DNA from: Arion vulgaris
Lineage: Eukaryota; Mollusca; Gastropoda; Stylommatophora; Arionidae
Assembly (NCBI GenBank): GCA_020796225.1
Contig: CM036756.1
Location: 50,882,363-50,946,362, forward strand
Reading direction: 5' to 3'
Length of the DNA: 64,000 bases
Positions 21,123 to 31,947 of this stretch are shown in pieces. Every line of letters begins with the position of its first letter. Within the stretch, counting starts at the first letter, position 1. Below the pieces are notes generated by a model. The model was not told where the DNA came from and searched no databases. It saw only the letters and a program-made list of their open reading frames with translations. A program made the position numbers and the translations under genes.

Positions 21123-23856
21123 AAGCCGGAAAGGTCACTGAAGAGGGGACAGATGAAGCATGGTCTCCTGGTCCTCCAGGTTGGGGGTTGGGCTTGGGAC
21201 TAACGATCCCATCCTTTAAAAAAATTAAAGTTACGGAAACAACAACAAACATACAACCTATTCATGGGCATGAAGGGCTACCAGAGTCATTGACTCACAT
21301 TACTGGAAGTGGTGAAAGCCGAAAGGAAGCTACTTTCATGAGGATGGAAGTCCTGAATGCCAAAACCAAGACCAGAATTGGATGCTGGAATGTAAGAATA
21401 ATGTACGAAACTGGAAAACTATCACAAATAACAGCAGAAATGAGAAGATATAGTCTACATATCCTAGGGGTTAGCGAGAGCAGATGGACAGGAAATGGAA
21501 GAAGTACCACTGCAACAGGTGAAACAGTCTTTTTTTTCTGGACGAGACGATGACCTACACCATGAAGGATTAGCAGTAATCCTAAGAAAAGGCGTGGAAA
21601 AGTGTCTGTTAGAATGGAAACCTATCAGCAGCCGCTTGATTAAGATCAGACTAAAGGGAAGCATACAAACATCACAATCCTACAATGCTATGCGCCAACT
21701 AATGATAGCGAGGATACAAAGAAAGACTCGTACTACGAAAACCTACAAGCAGAATTAGACAAGTCACCATCCCATGATGTTATCATTGTTATGGGAGATC
21801 TCAATGCAAAGGTCGGACAAGACAACACGCATAGTTATAGAACTATGGGAAAATATGGATGTGGTACGATGAACGAAAATGGGGAACGTTTAGTAAACCT
21901 CTGCAGCATGAACAATCTCGTTATAGGAGGAACCCTATTTTAACATTTAGATATCCACAAACTAACATGGTATTCCCCTAATGGCAGAGATAAAAACCAA
22001 ATAGACCATATAATGATCAATGGACCCTGGAGACGCCCGCTGCTAGATGTTGTAATCAAGAGAGGTGCAGATGTTGGTAGCGACCACCACCTAGTCACAG
22101 CTTATATCAAACTTAAACTAAGAAAAACAGGACAACAGAAAAACTTCCAAAAGAGATTCGATGTGGATAGACTAAAAGACAAGGAAGTAAGGGATAAGTT
22201 TATAATGCAGATAAAGAACAGATTCCAAGCCCTAGAAAGTAATGAAAATACGGATGAAACTGACAACATAGATAGAACATGGGACAACATAGTATCTATA
22301 TATAGCAGGAGCAGTGAAGCATGTCTAGGGTACCGCACAAAGAAAAGAATGGATAACACCAACAACATGGAAAATAATAGACAGCCGAAGAATATTAAAA
22401 AGAAATTGTTAGAAGCAAAGTCTGAAAGACTGAAAGCAAGATACCAAGAACAGTACAAAAGCGCAAGTGAAGAAATCAAACGGGCTGTGAGAGCTGACAA
22501 AAGAATGTATGTCGAAGACCTGGCAGTACAGGCATAAGAAGCAGCAAAAAAGTGTGATCAGGGAACAGTGTACAAAATTACAAAGCTAATAAGCGGAAAA
22601 CATTACAGGAGATCAAATACTCTCATAAAGGATAAGAATGGAATACTATTGACAACGGAAAAGGAACAAGAAATACGATGGACAGAGCATTTTAAAGAAT
22701 TGTTAAACAGACCACCGCCAACGGTAGTAGCAGACATACCAGAACCAACAGAGGAATTAGAAATTGGCATTGAAACACCCAGCCGGGATGAGATCATTAC
22801 AGCCATCAAATCTCTTAAGAATAACAAGGCACCAGGGAATGATAACTTAAACGCAGAACTATTCAAAATAGACCCAGAACAGAAAAGTTTGCATGCAGTG
22901 TTGAAACCTCAGAACTAAAGTTTGAAGTAAAAACAGGCGTCCGACAAGGATGTGTTATGTCAGTCCTATTATTCAACACTGTCATAGATTGGGTGATGCG
23001 TAAAACAACGGAAGATAAGGCAAGAGGTATTAGATGGACGCTCACATCCACTCTGGAAGACCTAGATTTTGCAGATGACATTGCACCTATCTCATACACA
23101 TAGAGATATCCAGGAAAAAACCTGCCGCCTTAACCAATATAGTGAGATGGTTGGGCTGAAAATAAATCAGAAGTAAACTGAAGTAATGACTCTGAACATA
23201 GCAACCCCAGCACCAGTCAAACTAGAAGGTAAAACCCTCCGAGACACAACCGCTTTCACATACCTTGAAGTGTTATTAGCAATGAAGGAGGCGCTGGATC
23301 TGATATTAAAAACAGACTGAGTAAGGCACGAAGTGCATTCATGACCCTTCAGACCGCCTGAAAATTTGCCCAATACAGCATCAGAACCAAGACTAGTATC
23401 TACAACAGCTGTGTGCTGTCAACATTGCTGTACGGATCGGAATGCTGGAGAATGACAGAACAGGATATGTCCAGACTCTCCACCTTTCATACAACTTGTC
23501 TGCGAAAAATCTTATGCATGTACTGGCCGACTACTATCTCGAACCAAGAATTGCTTGCACGATGCCAACAAGAGAATATGGGCACTATCATCCGAAGACG
23601 ACGCTGGAGATGGATTGGACATGTGATGTGCATGGAGACTGGCTCCGACACGAAAACTGCACTGAGATGGACTCCAGAGGGTAGGCGAAAGCGTGGAAGA
23701 CCCAAGATGACCTGGAGGAGAACGATAGAGCAAGAACTGAAGGAAATGAATCATAGCTGGAACACAATACAGAGGAAGGCCACGAACAGGGAAGAATGGT
23801 GTGCGTTTAAATGTTACTGCCCTAAACGCCAAGGGCATAACAGGCGAAAGAGAGAG
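21123..23856 (+). mobile_element. RTE-like LINE inserted in satellite
   Basis: A 2734-bp LINE is flanked by the 13-bp TSD AGTGCATCTCATC (21110-21122 and 23857-23869), which is part of the 104-bp satellite unit. It encodes an APE endonuclease: IGCWNVRIMYETGKLSQI, LGVSESRWTGNG, VIIVMGDLNAKVGQDN, QIDHIMI and GSDHHLV. Then come an RT start (NNKAPGNDNLNAELFK), motif B (GVRQGCVMS), FADDIA and the basic tail RRRWRWIGHVM with RKRGRPKMTWRR. The RT segment holding motif A is missing at about 22890. Stops and shifts break the frames, so the copy is dead. Confidence 0.9.
22013..22537 (+). pseudogene. RTE-like endonuclease C-terminus and linker
   Basis: This open frame of 174 codons begins inside the endonuclease (QIDHIMINGPWRRPLLDV just before, then RGADVGSDHHLVTAYIKLKL). 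SDHH is the catalytic Ser-Asp-His signature at the end of APE domains. A long basic, helical linker rich in Lys, Arg and Glu follows. The reading frame starts at an internal Met; the real protein starts near 21345. The frame ends at a stop at 22537. Confidence 0.75.
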
Positions 23857-23943
23857 AGTGCATCTCATCGGCAATGCTATTCAGATACAAGTGTAAGAGA
23901 AACAGTGGATACAGCGAACAAATTAAACGGTTCAGATACATAA
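23413..23943 (+). pseudogene. RTE-like RT C-terminal tail frame
   Basis: The frame covers LSTLLYGSECWRMTEQDMSRL, FHTTCLRKILCMYWPTTISN, RRRWRWIGHVMCME and RKRGRPKMTWRRTIEQEL. It then runs off the LINE into the satellite, so its last third is translated satellite and not protein of the element. The tail block is conserved in RTE/CR1-like LINEs and likely contacts nucleic acid. Confidence 0.75.
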
Positions 23944-24100
23944 GCAAATTACGAACAGGTAGTGCATCTCATCGGCAATGCTATTCAGATACAAGTGTAA
24001 GAGAAACAGTGGATACAGTGAACAAATTAAATGGTTCAGACACATAAGCAAATTACGAACAGGTAGTGCATCTCATTGGCAATGCTACTCAGATACAGTG
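23857..24100 (+). repeat. 104-bp satellite, right part
   Basis: The satellite resumes after the inserted LINE with about 2.3 copies of the same unit (GTGCATCTCATCGGCAATGC). The last copy is diverged (CATTGGCAATGCTACTC). Together with 20575-21122 it is one array of about 7.5 units. Confidence 0.9.
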
Positions 24101-24200
24101 GATAAAAGGGTGTCCACACAAAAGGTGGACCACAGAAATAACAAAGGAGATGGAAGTTCAGAAAAGAGTCTATTCTATAAATCTCTTCTTATCCTGATGT
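24101..24200 (+). mobile_element. LINE 3' coding tail right of satellite
   Basis: One frame reads IKGCPHKRWTTEITKEMEV and then QKRVYSINLFLS before a stop. This matches the RP.KRW...I segment that follows the RR..W.GH block in LINE C-termini. It is the expected continuation of 20400-20574, so the array expanded inside this LINE tail. Confidence 0.6.
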
Positions 24201-24850
24201 GAGGCAAAACAGGATTAGAGAATGAGGAATAGGCTGTATTTAAAAATATATAGAGTAAATTATACTTGATTAAAAGTTGGACTCAATTTGAAGCTTTGGA
24301 CAAATCTCTGTACCAGTACTATTTGTTCCATCCTTTACCATAGTTCAACATATATTCAAATCGACCGATTAAGTGCACTCTACTATATTTGGTTCATGTC
24401 TACTTCTTCAGCGATCTCAAGTCATTTTCTTAATCTAGTGTGGATCTCAAGCTGTGCTGTTTCGGGTCTGTCAGGTTTCCCCAAAGCTTAGTTTTCAGGC
24501 CAACTTGATGTGGCTATCTTCCAGGAGAGGACAAACTTGCAGGATGTGTTTCAGTCTTGGTTTACAAATATTCTGTAATTTTTATTTATATGTTTATTAA
24601 TAGTAAACAAAACTGAGAAAAGTAAAAGCCATAAAAGAAAAGTGATGGTATAGTCAGTTAAGGAGATGAAAATGGCAAAGAAGAGACACATCTTAAAAAC
24701 ATTGTTCCCCATTTGGTATGTCTCTTCCTATTTTTTGTTCACTCTAAAAAAGGCATTTGCTGTTGTGTTGCAGTTTACAGCGAGCAGTGATATCTGCACC
24801 TTTCATACCAACACAATAGCAGCACTGTATTTTTAGAACTGTTTGCTTTC
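24201..24850. other. unassigned intronic stretch
   Basis: No coding or repeat assignment is supported here. Confidence 0.45.
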
Positions 24851-24854
24851 AATC

Positions 24855-25700
24855 TTTGAGCCATACTTCATTGTTCATTTAAGGATCATCTTCATCGCAC
24901 TTGTCCATAATTGCTCCGATCTCCTCCCAAGCATTTATCTCAGTTTGTTTAGGCTAACAACTCCCGTTCTGTGTTGATTGATGTATCTACTGGGTTTTCT
25001 CTGGTGGTTTTCCCATCTTGCCGCACCTATCGGTGTGCACAACTTGCGCAACCGAGATAGAGAATACCCTTTATCTTCTTTGAAATCTTCAGAGCTTATG
25101 TTTTCTCTCAGAGCGATGATGTCGCTTCTGTCCATAGAATACCCATTCTCAATCGTAGCAATACCCGCCAGTGCGTCTGCTCTCTCATTGTCCTTCACCA
25201 CAGCATGACCCGGGACAAAGATGAAGGTAAGTATCTGGATTTACGAGTTTTGTATTAATTCCATCCAGTCTTCGTACATAACCAGCCTTGATCTTCTGTA
25301 TCATGCTCATAGAATCACTGAGCATGCATGCGTGAATGTATGCATCTGTAGCCACTCCAGGGATTTTGTCACCGCCATAAACTCCATAGTCATGCTGCTA
25401 GTAGTTGTCGTATATAAGCCACTTGCCTCTTTGATGACTTTTTCCTTTTGCATTAGCCGTAAAGGTCCATGCACTGCGACTGTGCCGAATAACAGAACCA
25501 TGAGTGAAGACAACAGCATCTTCCTCCGATGTGCAGTCATTTATTACTGCTTCGACTTCTGCGTTAACTATTGTGGGCAGCGAATCTCGTCTTGGTTTGT
25601 TTATCGTGGTGACTACTACAAAGGATTTTTGTGTGTTCAGTGGGTATCTGCTTTGTGAGTAACCAACAAAATCCAAAGCTTCAAGTGGAGCCCTACTTGT
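24855..25700 (-). mobile_element. LINE-A RNase H copy, minus
   Basis: Minus-strand frames give VVFTHGSVIRHSRSAW (the first catalytic Asp is changed: THGSV instead of TDGSV), TTTTSSMTMEFMAVT and HACSVILSMIQKI. A degraded tail includes ERADALAGIATIENG and SMDRSDIIALREN. Order and residues match the copy at 18.3-20.3 kb. Many frameshifts. Confidence 0.75.
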
Positions 25701-25984
25701 TTAGTGAGACTGTACTGATGAAGTCCGATATCAGAACCACCACTTGAAAGTGGAGTATGGTCTTGGTTGTTTGCTAACCTTGACTTGTCACCTCCTTCCC
25801 TGCAACCTGACTTGTCACCTCCTTCCCTGCAACTTAAACCCTAGATGAGACTTCAAGATCTCAGCATATTTTTAAAAAAAATACAACTCTGTGTTACGAG
25901 CTAAAAATGGAGAGCAAAGGTTGTTATATTTCTCACCAAAAAAAGAAAGGACAATTATCTGCAAATCAAGCAAATTGTACCTTC

Positions 25985-26150
25985 TTGAATGGTTCCGCCC
26001 TAGGAAGCTACCCTAGTAAATAAAAAGCATCACAGAAATCGGATGTGCTGGTCTACTTGTAGGCACATAAATGGTACAACATACAATTGCTCTTAGGCTC
26101 AAATCACATACAAATCACACAGAGTGGTTAACAAGTGTTTGAAGTAGAAG
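25985..26150 (+). mobile_element. SINE-2 copy, decayed
   Basis: The sequence CACAGAAATCGGATGTGCTG, then CTACTTGTAGGCACATAAA and CAATTGCTCTTAGGCT aligns with the reverse complement of 37257-37520. It ends in GAAGTAGAAGAAGAA. It belongs to an older SINE family that shares the head with SINE-1. Confidence 0.55.
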
Positions 26151-26703
26151 AAGAATGGTTCAATATTGGATCTAGTGCTCGGTATTCCTACTGACAAAAA
26201 TCTGGAAAATGGTGAGTGTGACACTAAACAACAAATCATTGTGCCATCATCATCAGGTGTTGTGCCGGCTGCGTTGGTAATCATGGATCTCCACAAATCT
26301 CTGTCTTTGGTGTTTGCTATCAACTCAGATGTTGACGCTCTATCGTGTCATGAAGTCAGGCTATCCAAAATTTTCTCTCTGTGTCTTCCTCTGTCTCGTC
26401 TACCCTCGATTTTACTGGTTATCACAATATGTTCTAAACCTCCACTCCTCATCACACGACCAAAAAATGATGACTGCCTCTTTCTTATATTGATGATAAG
26501 CTTTCTCTGTGTCTTGATCTCATTCGACACCTCAACATCAGTCATTTTAGCAGTCCATGGGATTCTCATCCTTCTTCTGTAAAACCACATCTCTATGGCC
26601 CTCAGAGATTTTTCGATCTGTGTGTTCATTGTCCATGACTTGCATCTGTATGTCAGTATTGGTTCTATGTAGCACTGAATAACTCTCATTCTGATTGCAA
26701 TTG
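26150..26703 (-). mobile_element. LINE-F fragment, RT C-terminal tail
   Basis: The minus strand encodes IAIRMRVIQCYIEPILTYRC, KSWTMNTQIEKSLRAIEMW, FYRRRMRIPWTAKMTDVEV and RQSSFFGRVMRSGGLEH. The end is RDLWRSMITNAAG with an acidic PDDDG tail. This is the complete post-RT tail of an APE-type LINE related to LINE-E. One frameshift separates the two frames. It abuts the LINE-A copy at 26706. Confidence 0.75.
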
Positions 26704-27105
26704 ACAAGGACTAAACATCATCTTTTGTGGTGATTTTAACATCAGGGGTATACAGTGGGTTAATAATCCTACCAACAAGCAGGGTGCAAATTTGGAAGAC
26801 GCACTCGTGACATCGAATCTGGTCTGTATCCATGATGGTAGAGCAACCAGACTAGCAAGTCGACCAGGGGACTCTGACAGTGTCATTGATTTGGCATTAG
26901 TGTCTCCCACTCTGTTGCCGCTGTGCAAATTAAGTATGCTTAGATATCACAACAGTTATCACTGTCCGTGCATGATCCTGGTCGAGAAACGCAGAACATG
27001 GTGGCACAGAGAATGTACGCACAGCTTTCGATATGACACAGCAGGGTGCGACACTATCAGCAAGATCAGACGCAGTAAATTAGACCTCGCAATATACAGA
27101 GGAAT

Positions 27106-28575
27106 TTGACTCAACCTCCATGGTGGAATGAAATGGTCGCTGAAGCCTGGCTGATTAAGAGACAAGCTGTCAAATTGTGGCAGAAGGCCAGAAGGGCCAC
27201 TAACACACAACCTGCATATACCAAGGAACTGAAAAAGGACATGGAAGATAAAGCTGTGTCCTTCAAAGCATGTGCAAATCTGGCTAAGAGTGTTGCATGG
27301 GATGAATTCTGTGCGCTGAAAAATCCCTGTCGTGGTACTGCAAGACGTAAATGCATCCGGGATTTCCAAGGCACGGACTCAATCTGGCAAAAGACAGATG
27401 AAAATAAGGGTACAGCTCTCCTCAAACGCTATTTGCAGCAGACAGACCACAATGACGAGGCAGAAAGACTCATGACACAGGGGGCAATAGCAGAGTTGTG
27501 CAGCGATGTGGCGTTAGATGAAGAACTACGTGTCACTGCTGAGATTATAAGGACTACACTGAAAACCTCTGGAAGCACTGAGCCAGGTCCTGATAGCATT
27601 CACTATAAAGATATTGCCGATTTATCGAATGACGACATGGAGGACCTGGTAAAAGAATTCAATGTCAGTATCAAGGACGGTGCGATCAGGGAAGAGTGGC
27701 TTCATAGCTACCTACTACCATTGCCGAAGCCTAACAAGGATCACTCTCAGATAGTCGGCTACAGAATTATTGCATTGCAAAATACGACGGGCAAACCTCT
27801 TGAGAAAATCATATCACGTCGACTGGCATGGGACCTCGAAAGTCGCCATATCTTTCCATACACCCCGGAGATTACAGATCTGGGAAAGAAACATGGTGCA
27901 ACGCTGCGGTCTTCGCCTATGATGTCTTTGAGGGTTTCCATGCAGGTACTGAAACGAGCAGCAATGGTGGACTTGGAAGAGGCATACAACAGAGTGCCCT
28001 ATGATTATCTTATGCACCAGCTTATCAAACTCCAGGTGCACCATCTATACATAAGATGGATAGCTGCTGCGCTATTCAAAAGGAAGGTTGTACTGCGATA
28101 TGGTGGTTGGTTTTCTGAACCGGTGACTGTATATTCCGAATTGCCACAGGGCTCTCCTCTTTCATCTGTCTTATTCAACATATACACAGTGTTAATCACA
28201 AAACAACAACTCGATGGCATAGGTAGAACTTTGTCATTTGCTGATTACATTCTAGTGTATAGACAGGGTAAAGACAGGGATGCGATTGCCGGTGAGATAC
28301 AGAAGGAACTTGACTGCATCACAAACTGGTGTGATGTCTCTGGTGCACTGGTTAACCCTACAAAAGCGACAGTAACATGGTTCTCACTCAATAATCACAC
28401 TGTTAACGCATGTACACCTATTGTAGAACTTTGCGGTGTTGGTGTGTCTGGAGCTAAATCGATGAAATTTTTGGGTGTGCAATTTGAACGCAGCCTGTGT
28501 TTCAGGGAATATGTTGAGTATGTCATTGTCAAAGCAAGTAAAGGTTTAGCAGCAATGAGTTATGGCGGCTGCTAA
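27106..28575 (+). pseudogene. LINE-A reverse transcriptase, dead palm
   Basis: A 489-codon open frame with the RT fingers and palm in order: LPKPNKDHSQIVGYRIIALQ (motif 1/2 region), then AAMVDLEEAYNRVPYDYL (motif A), LPQGSPLSSVLFNIYTV (motif B), LSFADYILVYRQGKD (motif C) and MKFLGVQFERSLCF. Motif C should be YADD. Here it is FADY, so the second catalytic aspartate is lost while sister copies at 5.5 kb and 18.8 kb keep YADD. The long open frame with a broken active site suggests a young copy inactivated by a point change. The first ATG is internal; the protein would begin in the endonuclease. Confidence 0.85.
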
Positions 28576-28644
28576 TATCGCGCAACAGCTGTTTGTCATC
28601 CTGTATCAGACGCTGGTTCTCTCCACCACTGAATATGCAATGGC

Positions 28645-29040
28645 CATCCTCTTCTTCTTTTCTTCCACCATTTACTTCTTTATAGTAGTGTTGGGGGTGA
28701 AACGTAGTGATCTTGTGTGTGCTCGTTTTAAGGCACTTTGTAAGCTGATATTCATGTTCGCAAGGCTGTTCTTGATGCCGTCGCTCCATCTTTGCATGGT
28801 CTTCCTCTTGCTTTGTACTCATTATACTTGTGTGGCTCTCTGTGGTAGGCAATACCAGAGCATTCTGGTCAGGTGTCCAAACCATTTAATCTGTTGTTCT
28901 TTTATGAATTGCATGACTGGTTTCACATCCAGTCTCCTGATTTCTTTATTTCTAATTTTGTCTCTTATTGTCACACCTGCAGCTCTTCTAAGGCACCTCA
29001 TCTCTGTCATTATGATTTTCTGCTCATTAGCTGCTCACTG
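28645..29040 (-). mobile_element. LINE-I 3' fragment inside LINE-A
   Basis: The minus strand encodes MTEMRCLRRAAGVTIRDKI, RNKEIRRLDVKPVM and QQIKWFGHLTRM, the tail after the RT of a LINE. A further basic stretch follows, and the 3' end lies at CTCTTCTTCTTTTCTTCC on the plus strand. It interrupts LINE-A between LVLSTTEYAMAI and TVSKTQNEIL-type residues. The last 150 bp recur at 55660-55815 in the Polinton island. Confidence 0.75.
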
Positions 29041-30190
29041 TTAGTAAAACGCAAAATGAAATACTGGAAAGAATAAAGAATGAGGCTATGCGTATCATTC
29101 TCGGTTGCACATGGGATATATCCGGAGTGGCGATGAGGTTTCTCCTGGATTTCCCAACCCTGGAGTATAGACTCAAGATAGCTAGAGCATGTGCTTACCT
29201 CAAAATAAGTGCTAAAAAGGATCACTCATTGCACAAGCTGCTCAGCACCAGTAGAGGAAATCAATTTAAGCGGGGCAAGTCGTTGGTTGGCTGTGTTGCA
29301 GATACTGTTCAGCTCGTATGCAGGCTCACAAATATCGATTATGGGGAAGAATGGATACCGATGCCTTCAATATACGGGAACACTTTTCCCCTATCATTAA
29401 ATTTGACAAAAGTTGCAAAGAGAGGAATCCCATGGTGCTGGATGCAGAAGTTAAGGCTATCATTGATGAAAACTGCAATGAAGGTGCCGTAGTGATTTAC
29501 ACGGATGGATCGGTAGTCGCATGAAAAGTCCGCATGGGCCTTCTCTGCAAGCTCATGTGGCAGAATGGTCCATGAGGCCAGTGGTGCATTTCGTATGACA
29601 ACAAGCAGCATGACAATGGAGGTACTGGCGGTGACTAATGCTTTACGTTGGCTGGAGTCACAAAACTACACTCGTGTGCATTCTGAGTGATTCATTGAGT
29701 ATGATCCGCAAGGTAGAGGCTGGTTCGGTGCGCAGGCAATGGACTGAATTACTACAAGCGTCAACAATTTGCAGAATCACACTTATCTTCGTTCCAGGGC
29801 ACATGGGTGTTGTTGGCAATGAGAGAGCAGACAGGCTGGCTGGCTCTGCAACCATATCAGAGGGCCAACCAATTGACAAAGCTGATATTTTGAACGCCCT
29901 CATAGAGTGTGGCCGCAAAGAAGATTTTCATTTAAACCAATCCACGTCAACTATTAGATTGCAGAAGCTGGGTTTGAAGATTGGAGTAGCAAGAAAAGAA
30001 CAGCATAACATGTATATGAGTAGGCTCATCAATCAAAATCGAACTGGTATGGTCAGTCGCTGGACGCTGTTGGAGACATTGTGAAGGAGATCGGAGCACC
30101 TATGGACATATCCAGAGTGCAATGAAGATATTCCAAACTGAAACTACTAAACAACAGATCATTGTGTCTACTGGGATTAAATTTTAGACT

Positions 30191-31780
30191 ATGGGTGAGG
30201 TAACCCTACTGAAACCTCCGGCCAAACAAATACTCCATTGGGTGTGGCAGATGCTAGGCCAACCAGTGAATCGACATATCCCAGTCCCCAACAAGACCTG
30301 CCTGGAATGTATACCCTAGTTAAAAAAGTAAATCATAGGCTTGGACAATGTTAGGGCATGCAAAAATGTGGACAGAGATTTATAACATTCCCACCAAAGG
30401 CACATCATGTCAACCCTAACAGGTGTGGATACCAAGCAATGAAAATGGGGCATGTGTGTACCTTACAGTTGATTACTATGCTCAGATATCTTGCATAGAA
30501 TGGAGCTGCCACTGTGAATCACTAGATTCATGGGGGAAAGTAACTCTATTTAAACTTCTAAGCAAAAGAAACTGATTGCAGAAGTAGAAAAAAAAAATGA
30601 AATCCAACAGCACAAAGTTCTCAAACAGTGACTACAGATGATTATTTTTGTTTCCATCCTATGTAGCATATGCATAGATCTGTTGCCAACAATCTGCTAA
30701 AGTCTTTATTTCTTACACTGTCTTGCATGGGTAAAATAACAAAACATGAAGCAAGATAGTTTCACAAAATACAACTACAAACTGTGTTGATGACATTATG
30801 TTTGCCTCGAGAGGCAGTGGGTCACAGAGGTCAATGAGGAATTTGCTGCATAGGCTTTGTTTTCTCCTTGCATGCTTTATATTAGCAAACTGTCTTGGCC
30901 TTACTTTACCAGTTCTCAGACAAGTGTTTAGAGTCCGCTTCCAGCTAGACCTGTTCCTGGTGATCTGTTCCTGGCAAGCTGTTCCCAGTTTGGTGTATCA
31001 TCCCCAACATCTTTACGTCTGATTTGCAGATGCAACTGTAGTTAAAAACAGATCCCACCAGTTCTCTTACCAGAAGCTAGTAAAAAAATCCTTAGAGATT
31101 CAAAAGTTATCCGTGCAGCACAGATGACTAAACTAACTTAGATGTCATTGGCGATTGAGAGTGACCATGCTGGGAACCCCAAGATAATTCAACACATTTT
31201 GTTATCAGTTCAAGAGATTCTGAATCTGTGCTTCATATAGAATGCATTCATTTATTCATCCCATGATGTGTGCAGGATCTACAATTCACTGGCATAGAGT
31301 ACTGTGTTCAGCACACACGTTCTGCACATGTGAATCATCAGCACACATACCCTAGGACAGAGGACAACATTTGCAACTATACCAAAAGGAGAAGAATGGA
31401 TCATGACTGATGGCACATTATTAAAAGGTAATCATTGCACTTGGAATTAAATGCAGAAAATATGGACACAGTGTGAACAATGTTTTGATTATTCGACCAT
31501 TGTGATCCTCAGACTTGACGATTTTGAAATCAAATGAAGCATGCATAAAGGCAGGCTGTAAAAAGATGCATCTACAACCATGAACTACAGGAGCTATCAA
31601 CATTTATACCCTACATCATTTTATGAAATAAATTCAGCACAAATCAACACAAAGTGCAGTGAAGTAAAACGTTTATTAAATAAATCTTCCACTACATGCT
31701 CTTTATAATTACTGAAATTAGAGAAATCCTCCATTATCTACTAAATCATGCTTTCCATCAAGAAAGAAATCCTCAATTAC
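30191..31780 (-). other. GALNT intron 2, 5' part without features
   Basis: No secure feature. A plus frame at 30798-31022 has no recognisable domain. Confidence 0.45.
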
Positions 31781-31947
31781 CTTTATCAGAAAAATCATCC
31801 AGTAAGATAACTTCATGTAAGTAGTCTGGTGGAGACCTATTGACGACACTGTGTGCTGTACGAAGGAGAGGGGACCATGCTTCATTGTGGAAGATGACCA
31901 CAACACTGGCCTTTGGTAGCACATTTGAGTATGTGATACTCTTACAC
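31781..31947 (-). CDS. GALNT: GALNT exon 2, start of GT-A domain
   Basis: The 167-nt exon has a tttcctag acceptor before 31947 and a gtaatt donor after 31781. The first G completes the AA left by exon 1. It encodes [19 protein letters not shown], then [19 protein letters not shown] and [12 protein letters not shown]. These are the FHNEAWS.LLRT.HSV..RSP and E.ILLDD.SD signatures that open the catalytic GT-A fold and bind the UDP-sugar. The frame is intact and splices in phase into exon 3. Confidence 0.95.

Larger units (their letters stand above)
26706..30190 (+). mobile_element. LINE-A, longest copy (EN, RT, RNase H)
   Basis: The longest LINE-A copy. It starts in the endonuclease (FCGDFNIRG, then GDSDSVIDLALVSPTL). 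It continues through a 489-codon RT frame and ends with the connection (IDYGEEWIPMP) and RNase H: VIYTDGSV, TTSSMTMEVLAVT, ILSDSLSMIRKVE and FVPGHMGVVGNERADRLAG. A minus-strand LINE-I fragment interrupts the thumb at about 28645-29040. The architecture EN-RT-RNase H fits I/Nimb-like non-LTR elements. It lies in GALNT intron 2. Confidence 0.85.

Noticed and set aside
22102..22500. 132-codon minus-strand frame rich in Leu and Ser
   Set aside because: Antisense of the RTE-like LINE linker; the sense strand carries the domain signals.
27814..28044. Minus-strand frames across the LINE-A RT
   Set aside because: Antisense shadows of the RT coding frame.
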